Assembly (NCBI GenBank): GCA_963555925.1
Contig: CAUVXJ010000031.1
Location: forward strand, 87,214 to 151,213
DNA: 64,000 bases
Reading direction: 5' to 3'
Source of the DNA: Protofrankia sp963555925
Lineage (GTDB): Bacteria > Actinomycetota > Actinomycetes > Frankiales > Frankiaceae
In this document: positions 8,128 through 15,450 of the stretch, piece by piece
Numbering within the stretch: position 1 is the first letter of the stretch
Layout: each line of letters opens with the position of its first letter
Position numbers and translations under genes: made by a program
Notes under the pieces: model-generated
Told to the model about the DNA's origin: nothing
What the model saw: only the letters and a program-made list of their open reading frames with translations
Database searches by the model: none

Positions 8128-9144
8128 TTACAGCGCCGGCTCCACGAGGGCGTCGATGTGTTCGCGTAGCTCCGTGACCACGGTGAGGGTGCGGTAAGGT
8201 TCCGTGGCCGCCAGGAGGTTGGTGAGGCGCTGGTTGACCCGGTAGGAGTTCAGGGACCGTGCGGTGTCGGCGGCGCGGTGCCCGATCACGCAGCCCTGTT
8301 CGACGTTGCCCTGGCGGATGTGGACGTTGGCGAGTTCGGTGAGATCGAACACCCGGGAGCGCAGGGACTGGTCGCCGCGCAGCGTCAGGGCGCGCTCGAA
8401 CCGGTGGGCGGAACGCTGGAACTGCGCGGGGTCGTGCACAGCAAGGTCGCGGTAGTCCGAGGCGGTGCTACCGGCGAGTTCCGCCGCAGTGAAGTAGTCC
8501 AGCCAGGTCGGGGCGTCGCCGTCGCAGGTGCCGGCGAATGCCTCTTCGGCGTAACCGATCGCGCGGTGGCAGTCTTGGACCCGGCCGAGCTGCGCGTAGA
8601 TCCAGCCTTCGCGGGTTGCGAGCATCGCAGTCATGCGCGGCAGCGGGGTGCGCCGGATGCCGTGCTGAGCGAGCTGTATGAGGTCCAGTCCGCCGTGGAG
8701 GTCACGGGACTCGACTGCCTGGACCGCCATGGTCGCGAGGATGTGCGCGGCGAGCGGCCGGTCCCCCGCCTGGGAGGCGGCTTTGATACCGAGGGTGAAG
8801 TAATGCTGTGCACGGCCGCGCTGTCCGGAGTCCCACAGCACGTTTCCGGCGGTTTCGGCGAGATCCGCAGTGACCCGGTACAGCTCGGTGTGGACGTCGG
8901 GCGGGTGGGTGCCGTGGAGGAGGTCGACTACTTCGTTGAGCTGTCCGACGACTGCTTTGCGGCGTAGACCACCGCCGAACTGGACGTCCCCGTGACGTTG
9001 ATCTGGTGGACACTCGCGGGCGGCCCATCCTGCCCACCGGTAGGGGAGGGGGTCGTGACCCATGTGGTGGACGACCTCGCCGGCTATACCACCGCATTGA
9101 CCGCATGTGTCACCAGCGACGCCACTGTGATCATCGGGAGTCAT
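8128..9144 (-). CDS. TPR-domain protein, probable 5'-truncated XRE-type regulator
   Basis: From about FGGGLRRKAVVGQLNEVV to the C-terminus the protein resembles the long helical TPR-like region of actinomycete XRE-family regulators (helical pairs such as ELYRVTADLAETAGNVLWD, HYFTLGIKAASQAGD and RVFDLTELANVHIRQG). Those regulators carry an N-terminal helix-turn-helix. Here no HTH is present, and upstream of the FGGG point the frame reads as unlike sequence (RWAGWAARECPPDQRHG) antisense to the glycosyltransferase gene. The start is uncertain: the ATG at 9144 is used here, and one at 9225 is also open. I read it as a regulator that lost its DNA-binding part at a junction near 8990, possibly a pseudogene. 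Confidence 0.5.
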   Translation of the reverse strand: MTPDDHSGVAGDTCGQCGGIAGEVVHHMGHDPLPYRWAGWAARECPPDQRHGDVQFGGGLRRKAVVGQLNEVVDLLHGTHPPDVHTELYRVTADLAETAGNVLWDSGQRGRAQHYFTLGIKAASQAGDRPLAAHILATMAVQAVESRDLHGGLDLIQLAQHGIRRTPLPRMTAMLATREGWIYAQLGRVQDCHRAIGYAEEAFAGTCDGDAPTWLDYFTAAELAGSTASDYRDLAVHDPAQFQRSAHRFERALTLRGDQSLRSRVFDLTELANVHIRQGNVEQGCVIGHRAADTARSLNSYRVNQRLTNLLAATEPYRTLTVVTELREHIDALVEPAL

Positions 9145-10011
9145 CGGACCGTCCTTGTCGACGTGCAGGTAGCCGCATCCGTGCCGGTCGTGACAGTGGT
9201 CCGCGGCGTGCTGCATCCCACCCACCGGATCCGGCTGGTCGACCCCGCCACCGGAGAACTCGCCGATGTCATTCCCGACGGGTTGCCGTGGGAACTGCTC
9301 GCCGACGACGTGGCCCGATGGGTGGGGATCAGCGAAGCGTCCGCGGCGTCGATCCGCGGCTGCGCGCCCGTCGCGCTACCCGTCCAGATGATTCATAACG
9401 GTGTCGCGATCCCCGAATGGCGGCCCCCGCCCGCATCCACGGCGGGGGGAAGGGCGCGTCTCGTCGTGGTCGCGCGGGCAGCGCCCTGGAAGAACCTTGA
9501 CCGTCTCGTCGACGCGGTCGCCGACCCCCGGCTGCGGGACCGCGTCACGGTGGACATCTACGGCGGGTTCGGCTCCGCGCAGCCGGTGGTGGAAGCGCAG
9601 ATCGCCGCATGTGGGGCGCCGGTGGTCTTCCGCGGTTGGGTCGAGGACCTGCCCCGACGGATCGCCGGCGCGCACGCCCTGGTCTCCGTGGCGGAGTTGG
9701 AGGGCTTTGGCCGGGGGATTCTCGACGCCGCAGTCGTGGGAGTCCCTGCCGTCGTGCCCCGCGCCGGAGCAAGCACGGAAATCGTGCTGGACGGTATCAC
9801 CGGTTTCACCTTCGATCCGCGCAGCCCGGACGGGCTGGTGGACGTACTGGACCGGGTCGTTAACGAGGACCCGGTCCAGTTGGCGGCGCTGGGCTGGTGC
9901 GCCCGCGCCCGGGCACTGGGCTACTTCACCCCGGCTCGCTGCGCCGATCAGTACCTGCAGCTCTGCCACGAACTGCTCTCCCAGCCCACGCTCACGCGAG
10001 CGAGTGGATGA
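8992..10011 (+). CDS. GT4-like glycosyltransferase (GT-B fold)
   Basis: 339 residues. The C-terminal half is a clear glycosyltransferase group 1 domain: RLVVVARAAPWKNLDRLVDA, VVFRGWVEDLPRRIAGAHA, and the donor-binding motif ELEGFGRGILDAAVVGVPAVV, where the second acid of the usual E-x7-E is Asp. The N-terminal half carries IIGSHRTV and MIHNGVAIPEW, typical acceptor-side elements. The start is a GTG at the apparent break of the divergent TPR gene. Its stop overlaps the next start (ATGA). First gene of a four-gene run with transferase, aldolase-like and MurA-like genes, so it probably glycosylates the product of that pathway; the sugar and acceptor are unknown. Confidence 0.82.
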   Translation: MTLIWWTLAGGPSCPPVGEGVVTHVVDDLAGYTTALTACVTSDATVIIGSHRTVLVDVQVAASVPVVTVVRGVLHPTHRIRLVDPATGELADVIPDGLPWELLADDVARWVGISEASAASIRGCAPVALPVQMIHNGVAIPEWRPPPASTAGGRARLVVVARAAPWKNLDRLVDAVADPRLRDRVTVDIYGGFGSAQPVVEAQIAACGAPVVFRGWVEDLPRRIAGAHALVSVAELEGFGRGILDAAVVGVPAVVPRAGASTEIVLDGITGFTFDPRSPDGLVDVLDRVVNEDPVQLAALGWCARARALGYFTPARCADQYLQLCHELLSQPTLTRASG

Positions 10012-10730
10012 TGACCTCCCCACGCGTGGGGACCTTCGTCGATCTCGCCGCGGACCCCGTCGCGGTCAACTGGCAGTTGCACACCCTGTCCGATGTAGAG
10101 ATCACCGGACTGGCCCCGGCGTTCCGATCCGCTCACGCCCAGGCGCTGACGCACACCGTCGAGCGGATCCATCCCACCGCGATCATCCATCCCACCGCGA
10201 TCATCGGGGATGACGTGCTGATCGGCCCGCACGCCCGCGTGCACGAGTTCTCCACCGTCCGCGACGGCTCGGTGGTATCGGGTCATGCCGTCGTCGGCCA
10301 CGGTTGTGAAGTGATCCACACTCTGGTCGGGTGGCACGCGATACTCACCCACCGTGTCGTGATCGGGCACAGCATCGTCGGCGCCCACGCACACCTGGCC
10401 GCCGGCGTGATCGTCGCGTCGGTGCACCTGTGGAACGCCGACATGGCCTGCCCCGACCGGGAAATCACGATAAGGGTGCCCGGCGGGCACCGCTACGACT
10501 GCGGCGCGGTGAAGTTCGGCGCGGTCATCGGTGACCGCGTCCGGATCGGGGTGAACACCGCGGTCGGCCCCGGTGTACTGATCGGCCCCGACGCGCTCCT
10601 CTACAGCGGCGTGACCGCATCGCAGACCGTCCTGCCCGCCCACGCGGTCGTCCGGCCCCTCACCGCGATCGGTGTCCAGATCGAACCGCGACGCCCGCTG
10701 TCCATGTCACACGCCACCGTCCATGTCTGA
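10008..10730 (+). CDS. Left-handed beta-helix (hexapeptide repeat) transferase
   Basis: 240 residues beginning at an ATG that overlaps the glycosyltransferase stop by 4 nt; a second ATG follows directly. Hexapeptide repeats begin at about residue 55 (IHPTAIIHPTAIIGDDVLIG) and continue through VVSGHAVVGHG, HRVVIGHSIVGAHAHLAAGVIVA and GAVIGDRVRIGVNTAVGPGVLIGPDALLYSG. The architecture resembles GlmU or LpxA-type acyl or acetyl transferases, without a visible nucleotidyltransferase domain. The IHPTAI coil is an 18-bp exact duplication. It presumably modifies a sugar in the pathway encoded by its neighbours; acetyl-CoA as donor is an inference. Confidence 0.75.
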   Translation: MMTSPRVGTFVDLAADPVAVNWQLHTLSDVEITGLAPAFRSAHAQALTHTVERIHPTAIIHPTAIIGDDVLIGPHARVHEFSTVRDGSVVSGHAVVGHGCEVIHTLVGWHAILTHRVVIGHSIVGAHAHLAAGVIVASVHLWNADMACPDREITIRVPGGHRYDCGAVKFGAVIGDRVRIGVNTAVGPGVLIGPDALLYSGVTASQTVLPAHAVVRPLTAIGVQIEPRRPLSMSHATVHV

Positions 10731-10775
10731 CCGAATCCGGACCGGCCGGCCTGTCGATTAACGAAAGGAATCATC

Positions 10776-11540
10776 ATGCGGTCTACGACCGAACGACGCC
10801 TGCTGGTCGAGCAGGCCGGTGAACTGGTCCACCGCGGGGTGTTGGAATCCGGTGGTGGAGCGCTCAGTGTCCGGCTGGAGGACGGCACCATTCTGATGTC
10901 CACCACGGGTCTGGCGTTCAGAGGGTGGCGGCACATCACCGTCGAGGATTTCATCGTCCTCACCCCGACCGGAGAGATCGTGGAGCAGACCGGTGGACTC
11001 GGTGCCGCCGGCACGGTCCTCCACCTCGCCGTCTACGCCCACCTGCCCCGCTGTGGCGGCATCGTCCACGCACACTCCCCGTACGCCACCACGTTCGCCT
11101 CCCTCGGCGTCGCTCCGCCCAGCGTGGTCAACCGCCACGATGTTCTCGGGGCCGTCCCGGTCGTCGCCGTGGACGACACCGCGATCAAGGCGCGGCTCAC
11201 CCCCGACGACCTGCCGCTACCGATCCCCGCCGGCATCGTGGCCAACCCCGCCCCCTATGTCATCAACAGGGCGTTGCTGCCGCAGGTCCTCGACGCGCTG
11301 CTTCCCCGCGCGCAGGAACTGACCCGCCACGGCCTGGCTTTCCTGATCTACCGGCATGGTCTGATGACCATCGGCCGCACGATCCACGAGGCCGTGGACA
11401 ACGCCTACCGCGTCGAGGACAACGCCCGCATCGCCCTCTACCGGGCGCTTCTCACCGGCGATCTCACCCGGGTATGCGGCAATCCGCTCTTCGAGCCGAT
11501 ATCCGACGCCGCCCGGGTGAGCGCATCCGCGTCTGGTTGA
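10776..11540 (+). CDS. Class II aldolase/adducin-like protein with altered active site
   Basis: 254 residues, ATG start with an AAAGGA Shine-Dalgarno. The fold assignment rests on LMSTTGLAFRGWRHITVEDF (compare the ITPSG...LT.ED motif), GGIVHAHSPYAT carrying two metal-binding histidines, and YRHGLMTIG carrying the third. Two hallmark positions differ: the GNIS phosphate-binding motif reads GALS, and the PSSE segment holding the catalytic Glu reads GAAG before TVLHLAVY. This suggests a metal-binding member that does not perform fuculose-phosphate-type aldol cleavage. It lies between the hexapeptide transferase and the MurA-like gene, all on one strand with gaps of 45 and 60 bp. Confidence 0.75.
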   Translation: MRSTTERRLLVEQAGELVHRGVLESGGGALSVRLEDGTILMSTTGLAFRGWRHITVEDFIVLTPTGEIVEQTGGLGAAGTVLHLAVYAHLPRCGGIVHAHSPYATTFASLGVAPPSVVNRHDVLGAVPVVAVDDTAIKARLTPDDLPLPIPAGIVANPAPYVINRALLPQVLDALLPRAQELTRHGLAFLIYRHGLMTIGRTIHEAVDNAYRVEDNARIALYRALLTGDLTRVCGNPLFEPISDAARVSASASG

Positions 11541-11600
11541 ATCAGTAACCGACCGTCCGTCACTCAATGCATCTCATCAACTACTCTAGGAGGTGGCCTC

Positions 11601-12959
11601 GTGCGGGCTGAGAACCCTGGCATCGCCACACCCGTGGCCCGCGACCGGTGGCGGTACCGCATCACAGGCGGGCAGCCGCTCATCGGCACCGTGGAAGTGT
11701 CCGGAGCGAAGAACGCGGTCACGAAACTCCTCGTCGCGACCCTGCTCACCGACCAGCCCTGCACCCTGACGCGGGTACCCCGCATGGTCGAGGTCGATGT
11801 CGTGCTCGGCATGCTCGCGGAGCTCGGCACCCGGGTGGAGTGGCTCGACCCCCACACCGTCCGCGTCACCACCCCGGAGATCACCAGCCGGGCGCTCTCC
11901 GAGGCGTACTCCGGGGTGAACCGCATCCCGATCCTCATGATGGGACCGCTCCTGCACCGCGTCGGGCAGGCCGTCGTCCCTCTCCCCGGCGGCTGCCGGA
12001 TCGGGAAACGCCCCGTGGACTTCCACCTTGCGGGGCTGCGCGCGATGGGTGCGGAGATCATCGAACAGATTCGCTCCGTCGAGGTCAAGACCCTCGGACT
12101 GACCGGCACCCATGTCACTCTGCCGTTCCCCAGCGTCGGAGCGACGGAGAACCTGCTCCTTGCCGCGGTCCTCGCCCACGGCACGACCATCATCTCCAAC
12201 GCCGCCGTCGAACCAGAGATCATCAATCTGATCCTGTTTCTCCAGCAGATGGGCGCCCTCGTCGACGTCGAGGTCGACCGCACCATCGTCATCCAGGGCG
12301 TACCCACCCTGCGAGGCGCCGTCCACGCCCCCATCCCCGACCGCATCGAGGTCGCCTCCTTCGCCGCCGCGGCGGTCGCCACCGATGGACGCGTTGAAGT
12401 GCTCGGCGCCCGCCAGGAGCACGTCACCACCTTCCTCAACCAACTCCGCAAAATCGGCGGCGAGTTCACCGTCACCGACCGGGGCATCACCTTCTACCGG
12501 GCTCGGGACCTCACCGCCGCGCACGTGCAGACCGGGGTGCACCCCGGCTACATGACCGACTGGCAGCAGCCCCTCGTCGTGCTGCTCACCCAGGCCAGCG
12601 GCGCATCGGTCATCCACGAGACGATCTACGAGGATCGGTTCGGGTACACCCGGCAGCTCAACGACATGGGCGCCACCATCGCCCTGTCCACAGCCTGCCT
12701 CGGTGGCCGACGCTGCCGCTTCGCCGCCCGCGACTTCGAGCACTCCGCCGTCGTCAGCGGGCCCACCCAGCTCGCCGCCGCAGACCTGGAGATCCCCGAC
12801 CTGCGGGCCGGTTTCGCCTACATCATGGCCGCACTCGTCGCCCAGGGCGCCAGCCTCATCAGCGGCACTCGCTTCCTCGAACGCGGCTACGAAGACCCCG
12901 TCGGGAAACTCCGCTCCATCGGCGCGGACATCACCACCGAACCGATCCCACCCTCCTGA
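11601..12959 (+). CDS. MurA-like UDP-GlcNAc enolpyruvyl transferase paralogue
   Basis: 452 residues from a GTG with an AGGAGG Shine-Dalgarno 8 nt upstream. The enolpyruvyl transferase fold is complete and active-site residues are conserved: SGAKNA (Lys22/Asn23 of E. coli MurA), LPGGCRIGKRPVDFH with the loop Cys115, TDWQ with the Asp305 equivalent, PDLRAG, and ERGYED with the Arg397 equivalent. It should therefore transfer enolpyruvate from PEP to a UDP-sugar or related nucleotide. It is not beside ftsZ or atp genes, where housekeeping murA usually lies, and ends a glycosyltransferase cassette, so I infer a specialised role (cell-surface glycan or nucleoside-type metabolite) rather than peptidoglycan synthesis. 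Confidence 0.85.
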   Translation: MRAENPGIATPVARDRWRYRITGGQPLIGTVEVSGAKNAVTKLLVATLLTDQPCTLTRVPRMVEVDVVLGMLAELGTRVEWLDPHTVRVTTPEITSRALSEAYSGVNRIPILMMGPLLHRVGQAVVPLPGGCRIGKRPVDFHLAGLRAMGAEIIEQIRSVEVKTLGLTGTHVTLPFPSVGATENLLLAAVLAHGTTIISNAAVEPEIINLILFLQQMGALVDVEVDRTIVIQGVPTLRGAVHAPIPDRIEVASFAAAAVATDGRVEVLGARQEHVTTFLNQLRKIGGEFTVTDRGITFYRARDLTAAHVQTGVHPGYMTDWQQPLVVLLTQASGASVIHETIYEDRFGYTRQLNDMGATIALSTACLGGRRCRFAARDFEHSAVVSGPTQLAAADLEIPDLRAGFAYIMAALVAQGASLISGTRFLERGYEDPVGKLRSIGADITTEPIPPS

Positions 12960-13724
12960 CCCGCACCGGGACCGTTCCCCCACGGACCAGGCCACACCAC
13001 GGCTGGACATGGCAGCGGACATGTTCGAGCCGGTACACCGAGCAGGCGGCCCCACCAGCCGGGGGTGTGGGCCGGCCGAGCGAGTACTGCACCGCCCCTG
13101 GGCCCCACCGGTTGGGGCGGTGTCCTCAACCGGACTGTTGTGGATCGGCGTGGTCGGCCCGGATGCGCCGGCACGGGCGATAGCGTCAGCAGGTATCGGT
13201 GGATGTAGGCGGCGCACCCGATGTGCCTGTTGCGCCCGATGTGCCGACCGCCCGGAGGGAGGCCGACCTTGGCTCGCAACCGTATCCGGTCCTTACCGAT
13301 CACGGGGTTGGCGGTCGCGGTGGCGGTGCTCGTCGGCCCCGTCGGCTGTAACACGGTGACAAGTCCGTAAGAACCTGTTCTGACGGGTCTTCCAGCGAAG
13401 ATCGTCCAAGTGGGCAAGAGTTTTTCTGACAAAGGTCTTATCAATGCAGTTGTCATGTGATTTGCAGATCGTGGCCCTGTTCCTGCCGTCGGTACCGCAC
13501 CCTCGCGCCGAACGGCCGGCGCGAGGGTCGGTGACGCAACGTGATCGTCGGCCAGGGGTCCGCTCCGATGAAGCGCCGTCCCAGCCCGGGGACGCTCTGG
13601 ATGGTTCGGCTGGTGGGCCAAAGGGCGCGCCACGATCGTCAGATCGCGCGCCCGGAGGCCGCAGTCGCCGGGGCACTGGTGGGAATGCCGTTGGAGGTGA
13701 GGCAACTCATGCGACCATCAGGCC
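12960..13724. other. Long intergenic region with an AT-richer patch
   Basis: About 765 bp between the MurA-like and NADAR genes. Apart from the lipoprotein-like short frame, I see no supported gene. A patch at about 13365-13475 is clearly lower in GC than its surroundings and could be the end of a decayed mobile element, but I find no terminal repeats or transposase motif. Confidence 0.5.
13269..13370 (+). pseudogene. Short lipoprotein signal-peptide frame, probably a remnant
   Basis: A TTG start preceded by GGAGGGAGG at good spacing opens a 33-codon frame: two Arg in the n-region, a hydrophobic core ITGLAVAVAVLVGP and a VGC lipobox, followed by only seven more residues. This is the layout of a lipoprotein leader that stops almost at once. 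It may be the 5' remnant of a lipoprotein gene cut at the edge of the AT-richer patch, or a very short peptide. No downstream frame continues it. Confidence 0.3.
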
Positions 13725-14315
13725 GTGAGCATCCCGGCAAGCGCCTCTGCGGTTGAGGATCTGGTCCTGCTGGAACAGGCTGGGCACGCTCTGGATCTTC
13801 TGTTCTTCTGGGGGCACCATCCGCCGCGTGGCGGCGGCCGTGGCGTCGGCGTGGGCTGCCTGAGCCAGTGGTGGCCCTCCGCGTTCACTGTTGACGGCCT
13901 GCGTTATCCGACGGCTGAGCATTTCATGATGGAACGCAAGGCCCGGCTGTTCGGCGACGTGGCCGCGGCTCGGGCGGTTCTCGCCACCGCCGAGCCGGCC
14001 GCCGCGAAGAAGCACGGCCGGCAGGTGCGCGGCTTCGATGAGACGGTGTGGAGCGAGTGCTCCTTTGACATCGTGGTCCAGGGCAACGTCGCGAAGTTCA
14101 GTCAGCATCCGGCGTTGCGTAACTATCTGCTCGGCACCGGCGAGCGGGTGCTGGTGGAGGCGAGTCCATTGGACCGGGTATGGGGGATCGGTCTGGCCGC
14201 CGACGACGCCCTGGCCCGGGTTCCGTCGGCTTGGCCGGGGCGCAATCTTCTCGGATTCGCGCTCATGGCGGTCCGGGCGATGGTGCGCGCCTCCACCCCG
14301 AGCACCACCGGGTAG
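13725..14315 (+). CDS. NADAR family protein (YbiA-like)
   Basis: 196 residues. The NADAR domain is unmistakable: FFWGH, LSQWWPSAFTVDG, YPTAEHFMMERKARLFGD, AKKHGRQVRGFD, GNVAKFSQHP, VLVEASPLDRVWGIGL and GRNLLGFALMAVR. Known members hydrolyse N-glycosidic bonds, either in ADP-ribosylated guanine or in early riboflavin intermediates. With no rib genes nearby, a repair or ADP-ribose role is as likely as riboflavin damage control. The start is a GTG with a weak ribosome-binding site, so a few residues at the N-terminus are uncertain. It stands alone on its strand after the accessory island. Confidence 0.88.
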   Translation: MSIPASASAVEDLVLLEQAGHALDLLFFWGHHPPRGGGRGVGVGCLSQWWPSAFTVDGLRYPTAEHFMMERKARLFGDVAAARAVLATAEPAAAKKHGRQVRGFDETVWSECSFDIVVQGNVAKFSQHPALRNYLLGTGERVLVEASPLDRVWGIGLAADDALARVPSAWPGRNLLGFALMAVRAMVRASTPSTTG

Positions 14316-14370
14316 TACGACACCCGGGTAGCACGACAGTCCGGTCGCGCGAGCCCTGGTAGGGGTTCCC

Positions 14371-14409
14371 GTCTCCGTCCGACGTCTCCGTCCGACGTCT
14401 CCGTCACTG
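14371..14409. repeat. 13-bp tandem repeat, about three copies
   Basis: gtctccgtccgac repeated head to tail in the gap before the universal stress protein gene. It is outside any coding region. Confidence 0.7.
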
Positions 14410-14496
14410 TGTCCGGATGCTTCCGGCACCCGGCCGCCCTCGGCCTCATGATCAAAACGAGTGGCGCTCAGAACGGGTTTGCGGAAGGACGCAGGG

Positions 14497-15450
14497 ATGA
14501 CGGCGATGACAGACGGTAGTAGCTTGGCGCTGCCAGGGATCGTTGCCGGCGTGGACGGCTCGCCGGGTTCCGCCGAGGCGTTGCGGTGGGCCTGGCATAC
14601 CGCAGCCATTCATCGACGGTCGGTGACCGCGCTGGTGGCCTGGACCGCGGACGGCCAGCCCAGGATCGTCCACCGACAGGCGCACGTTGCAGATCGTGAT
14701 GGGTTGACAGCGGCGGCGGCTGCGGTTCTCGACGCGGCAATTGATCGGCTCCCAGCCTGCGATCCGGCCCCGGGAATCCTCCGGCGGGTGGTCCACGAGC
14801 CCGCGTTGCTCGCCTTGTTGGCGGCGTCGAAGCAGGCGTTGATGCTGGTCGTAGGCTCGCGCGAGCACGGTCTGGCGTACCGCTCCCTCGACGGGACAGT
14901 GGGCCGGGCGGTCGTCGACCACGGCGAGGTACCGGCTGTCGTCGTCCGCGGCCGGGGTTTCGGCGTACCCGGTGATCGCCGTCCGGTGGCGGTAGGGGTG
15001 GATGGTTCGCCATCGTCGTTGGCTGCACTCAGGTGGGCGGCTCGTGAGGCGACGTACCGCGATGTGCCGCTGCGGGTGGTACATGCGCTGGCGGTCGCGT
15101 CCACGCCCTATCCGGAGTTTCTCGCGTCCGTCGGCCGGACCCTTGTCGATCATGCAAACGATGTGCTCGACGATGCGTTGGCCACGGGACTGCGGGACGC
15201 TCCACCGCAACTGTGTGTCAGCAGCGAGGTGGTCGTCGACTCCGCCGCCCGCGCGCTGTTGCTGGAGTCCACGACGTCGCAGTTGCTCGTGGTGGGCGCC
15301 CGTGGTCATGGCGGCTTCGCCGAACTGCTCCTCGGTTCGGTCGGCGATCAGTGTGTCCGGCACGCTGTGTGCCCGGTCGCGGTCATCCGCCCGCCCTGCA
15401 ATCCGTACGACAGTCCGCACAATCCGTACTACAGTCCGCCCTACATTTGA
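14497..15450 (+). CDS. Tandem-domain universal stress protein
   Basis: 317 residues made of two UspA domains, about 1-145 and 158-305. Each has the opening strand (VAGVDGSPGSAEALRWA and VGVDGSPSSLAALRWAA) and the ATP-binding G-x2-G-x9-G(S/T) type motif (VVGSREHG..., VVGARGHGGFAELLLGSVGD). The ATG was chosen because it follows gaaggacgcaggg; a GTG 36 nt upstream is also open. The C-terminal tail NPYDSPHNPYYSPPY comes from a short 18-bp duplication. Such proteins bind ATP and help survival in hypoxia or dormancy. The last 10 bp overlap the convergent helicase gene. Confidence 0.88.
   Translation: MTAMTDGSSLALPGIVAGVDGSPGSAEALRWAWHTAAIHRRSVTALVAWTADGQPRIVHRQAHVADRDGLTAAAAAVLDAAIDRLPACDPAPGILRRVVHEPALLALLAASKQALMLVVGSREHGLAYRSLDGTVGRAVVDHGEVPAVVVRGRGFGVPGDRRPVAVGVDGSPSSLAALRWAAREATYRDVPLRVVHALAVASTPYPEFLASVGRTLVDHANDVLDDALATGLRDAPPQLCVSSEVVVDSAARALLLESTTSQLLVVGARGHGGFAELLLGSVGDQCVRHAVCPVAVIRPPCNPYDSPHNPYYSPPYI

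Noticed and set aside
11586..13217. 543-codon leftward frame opposite the MurA-like gene
   Set aside because: Composition is Gly/Asp/Glu-rich shadow of the conserved MurA frame, with no family match.
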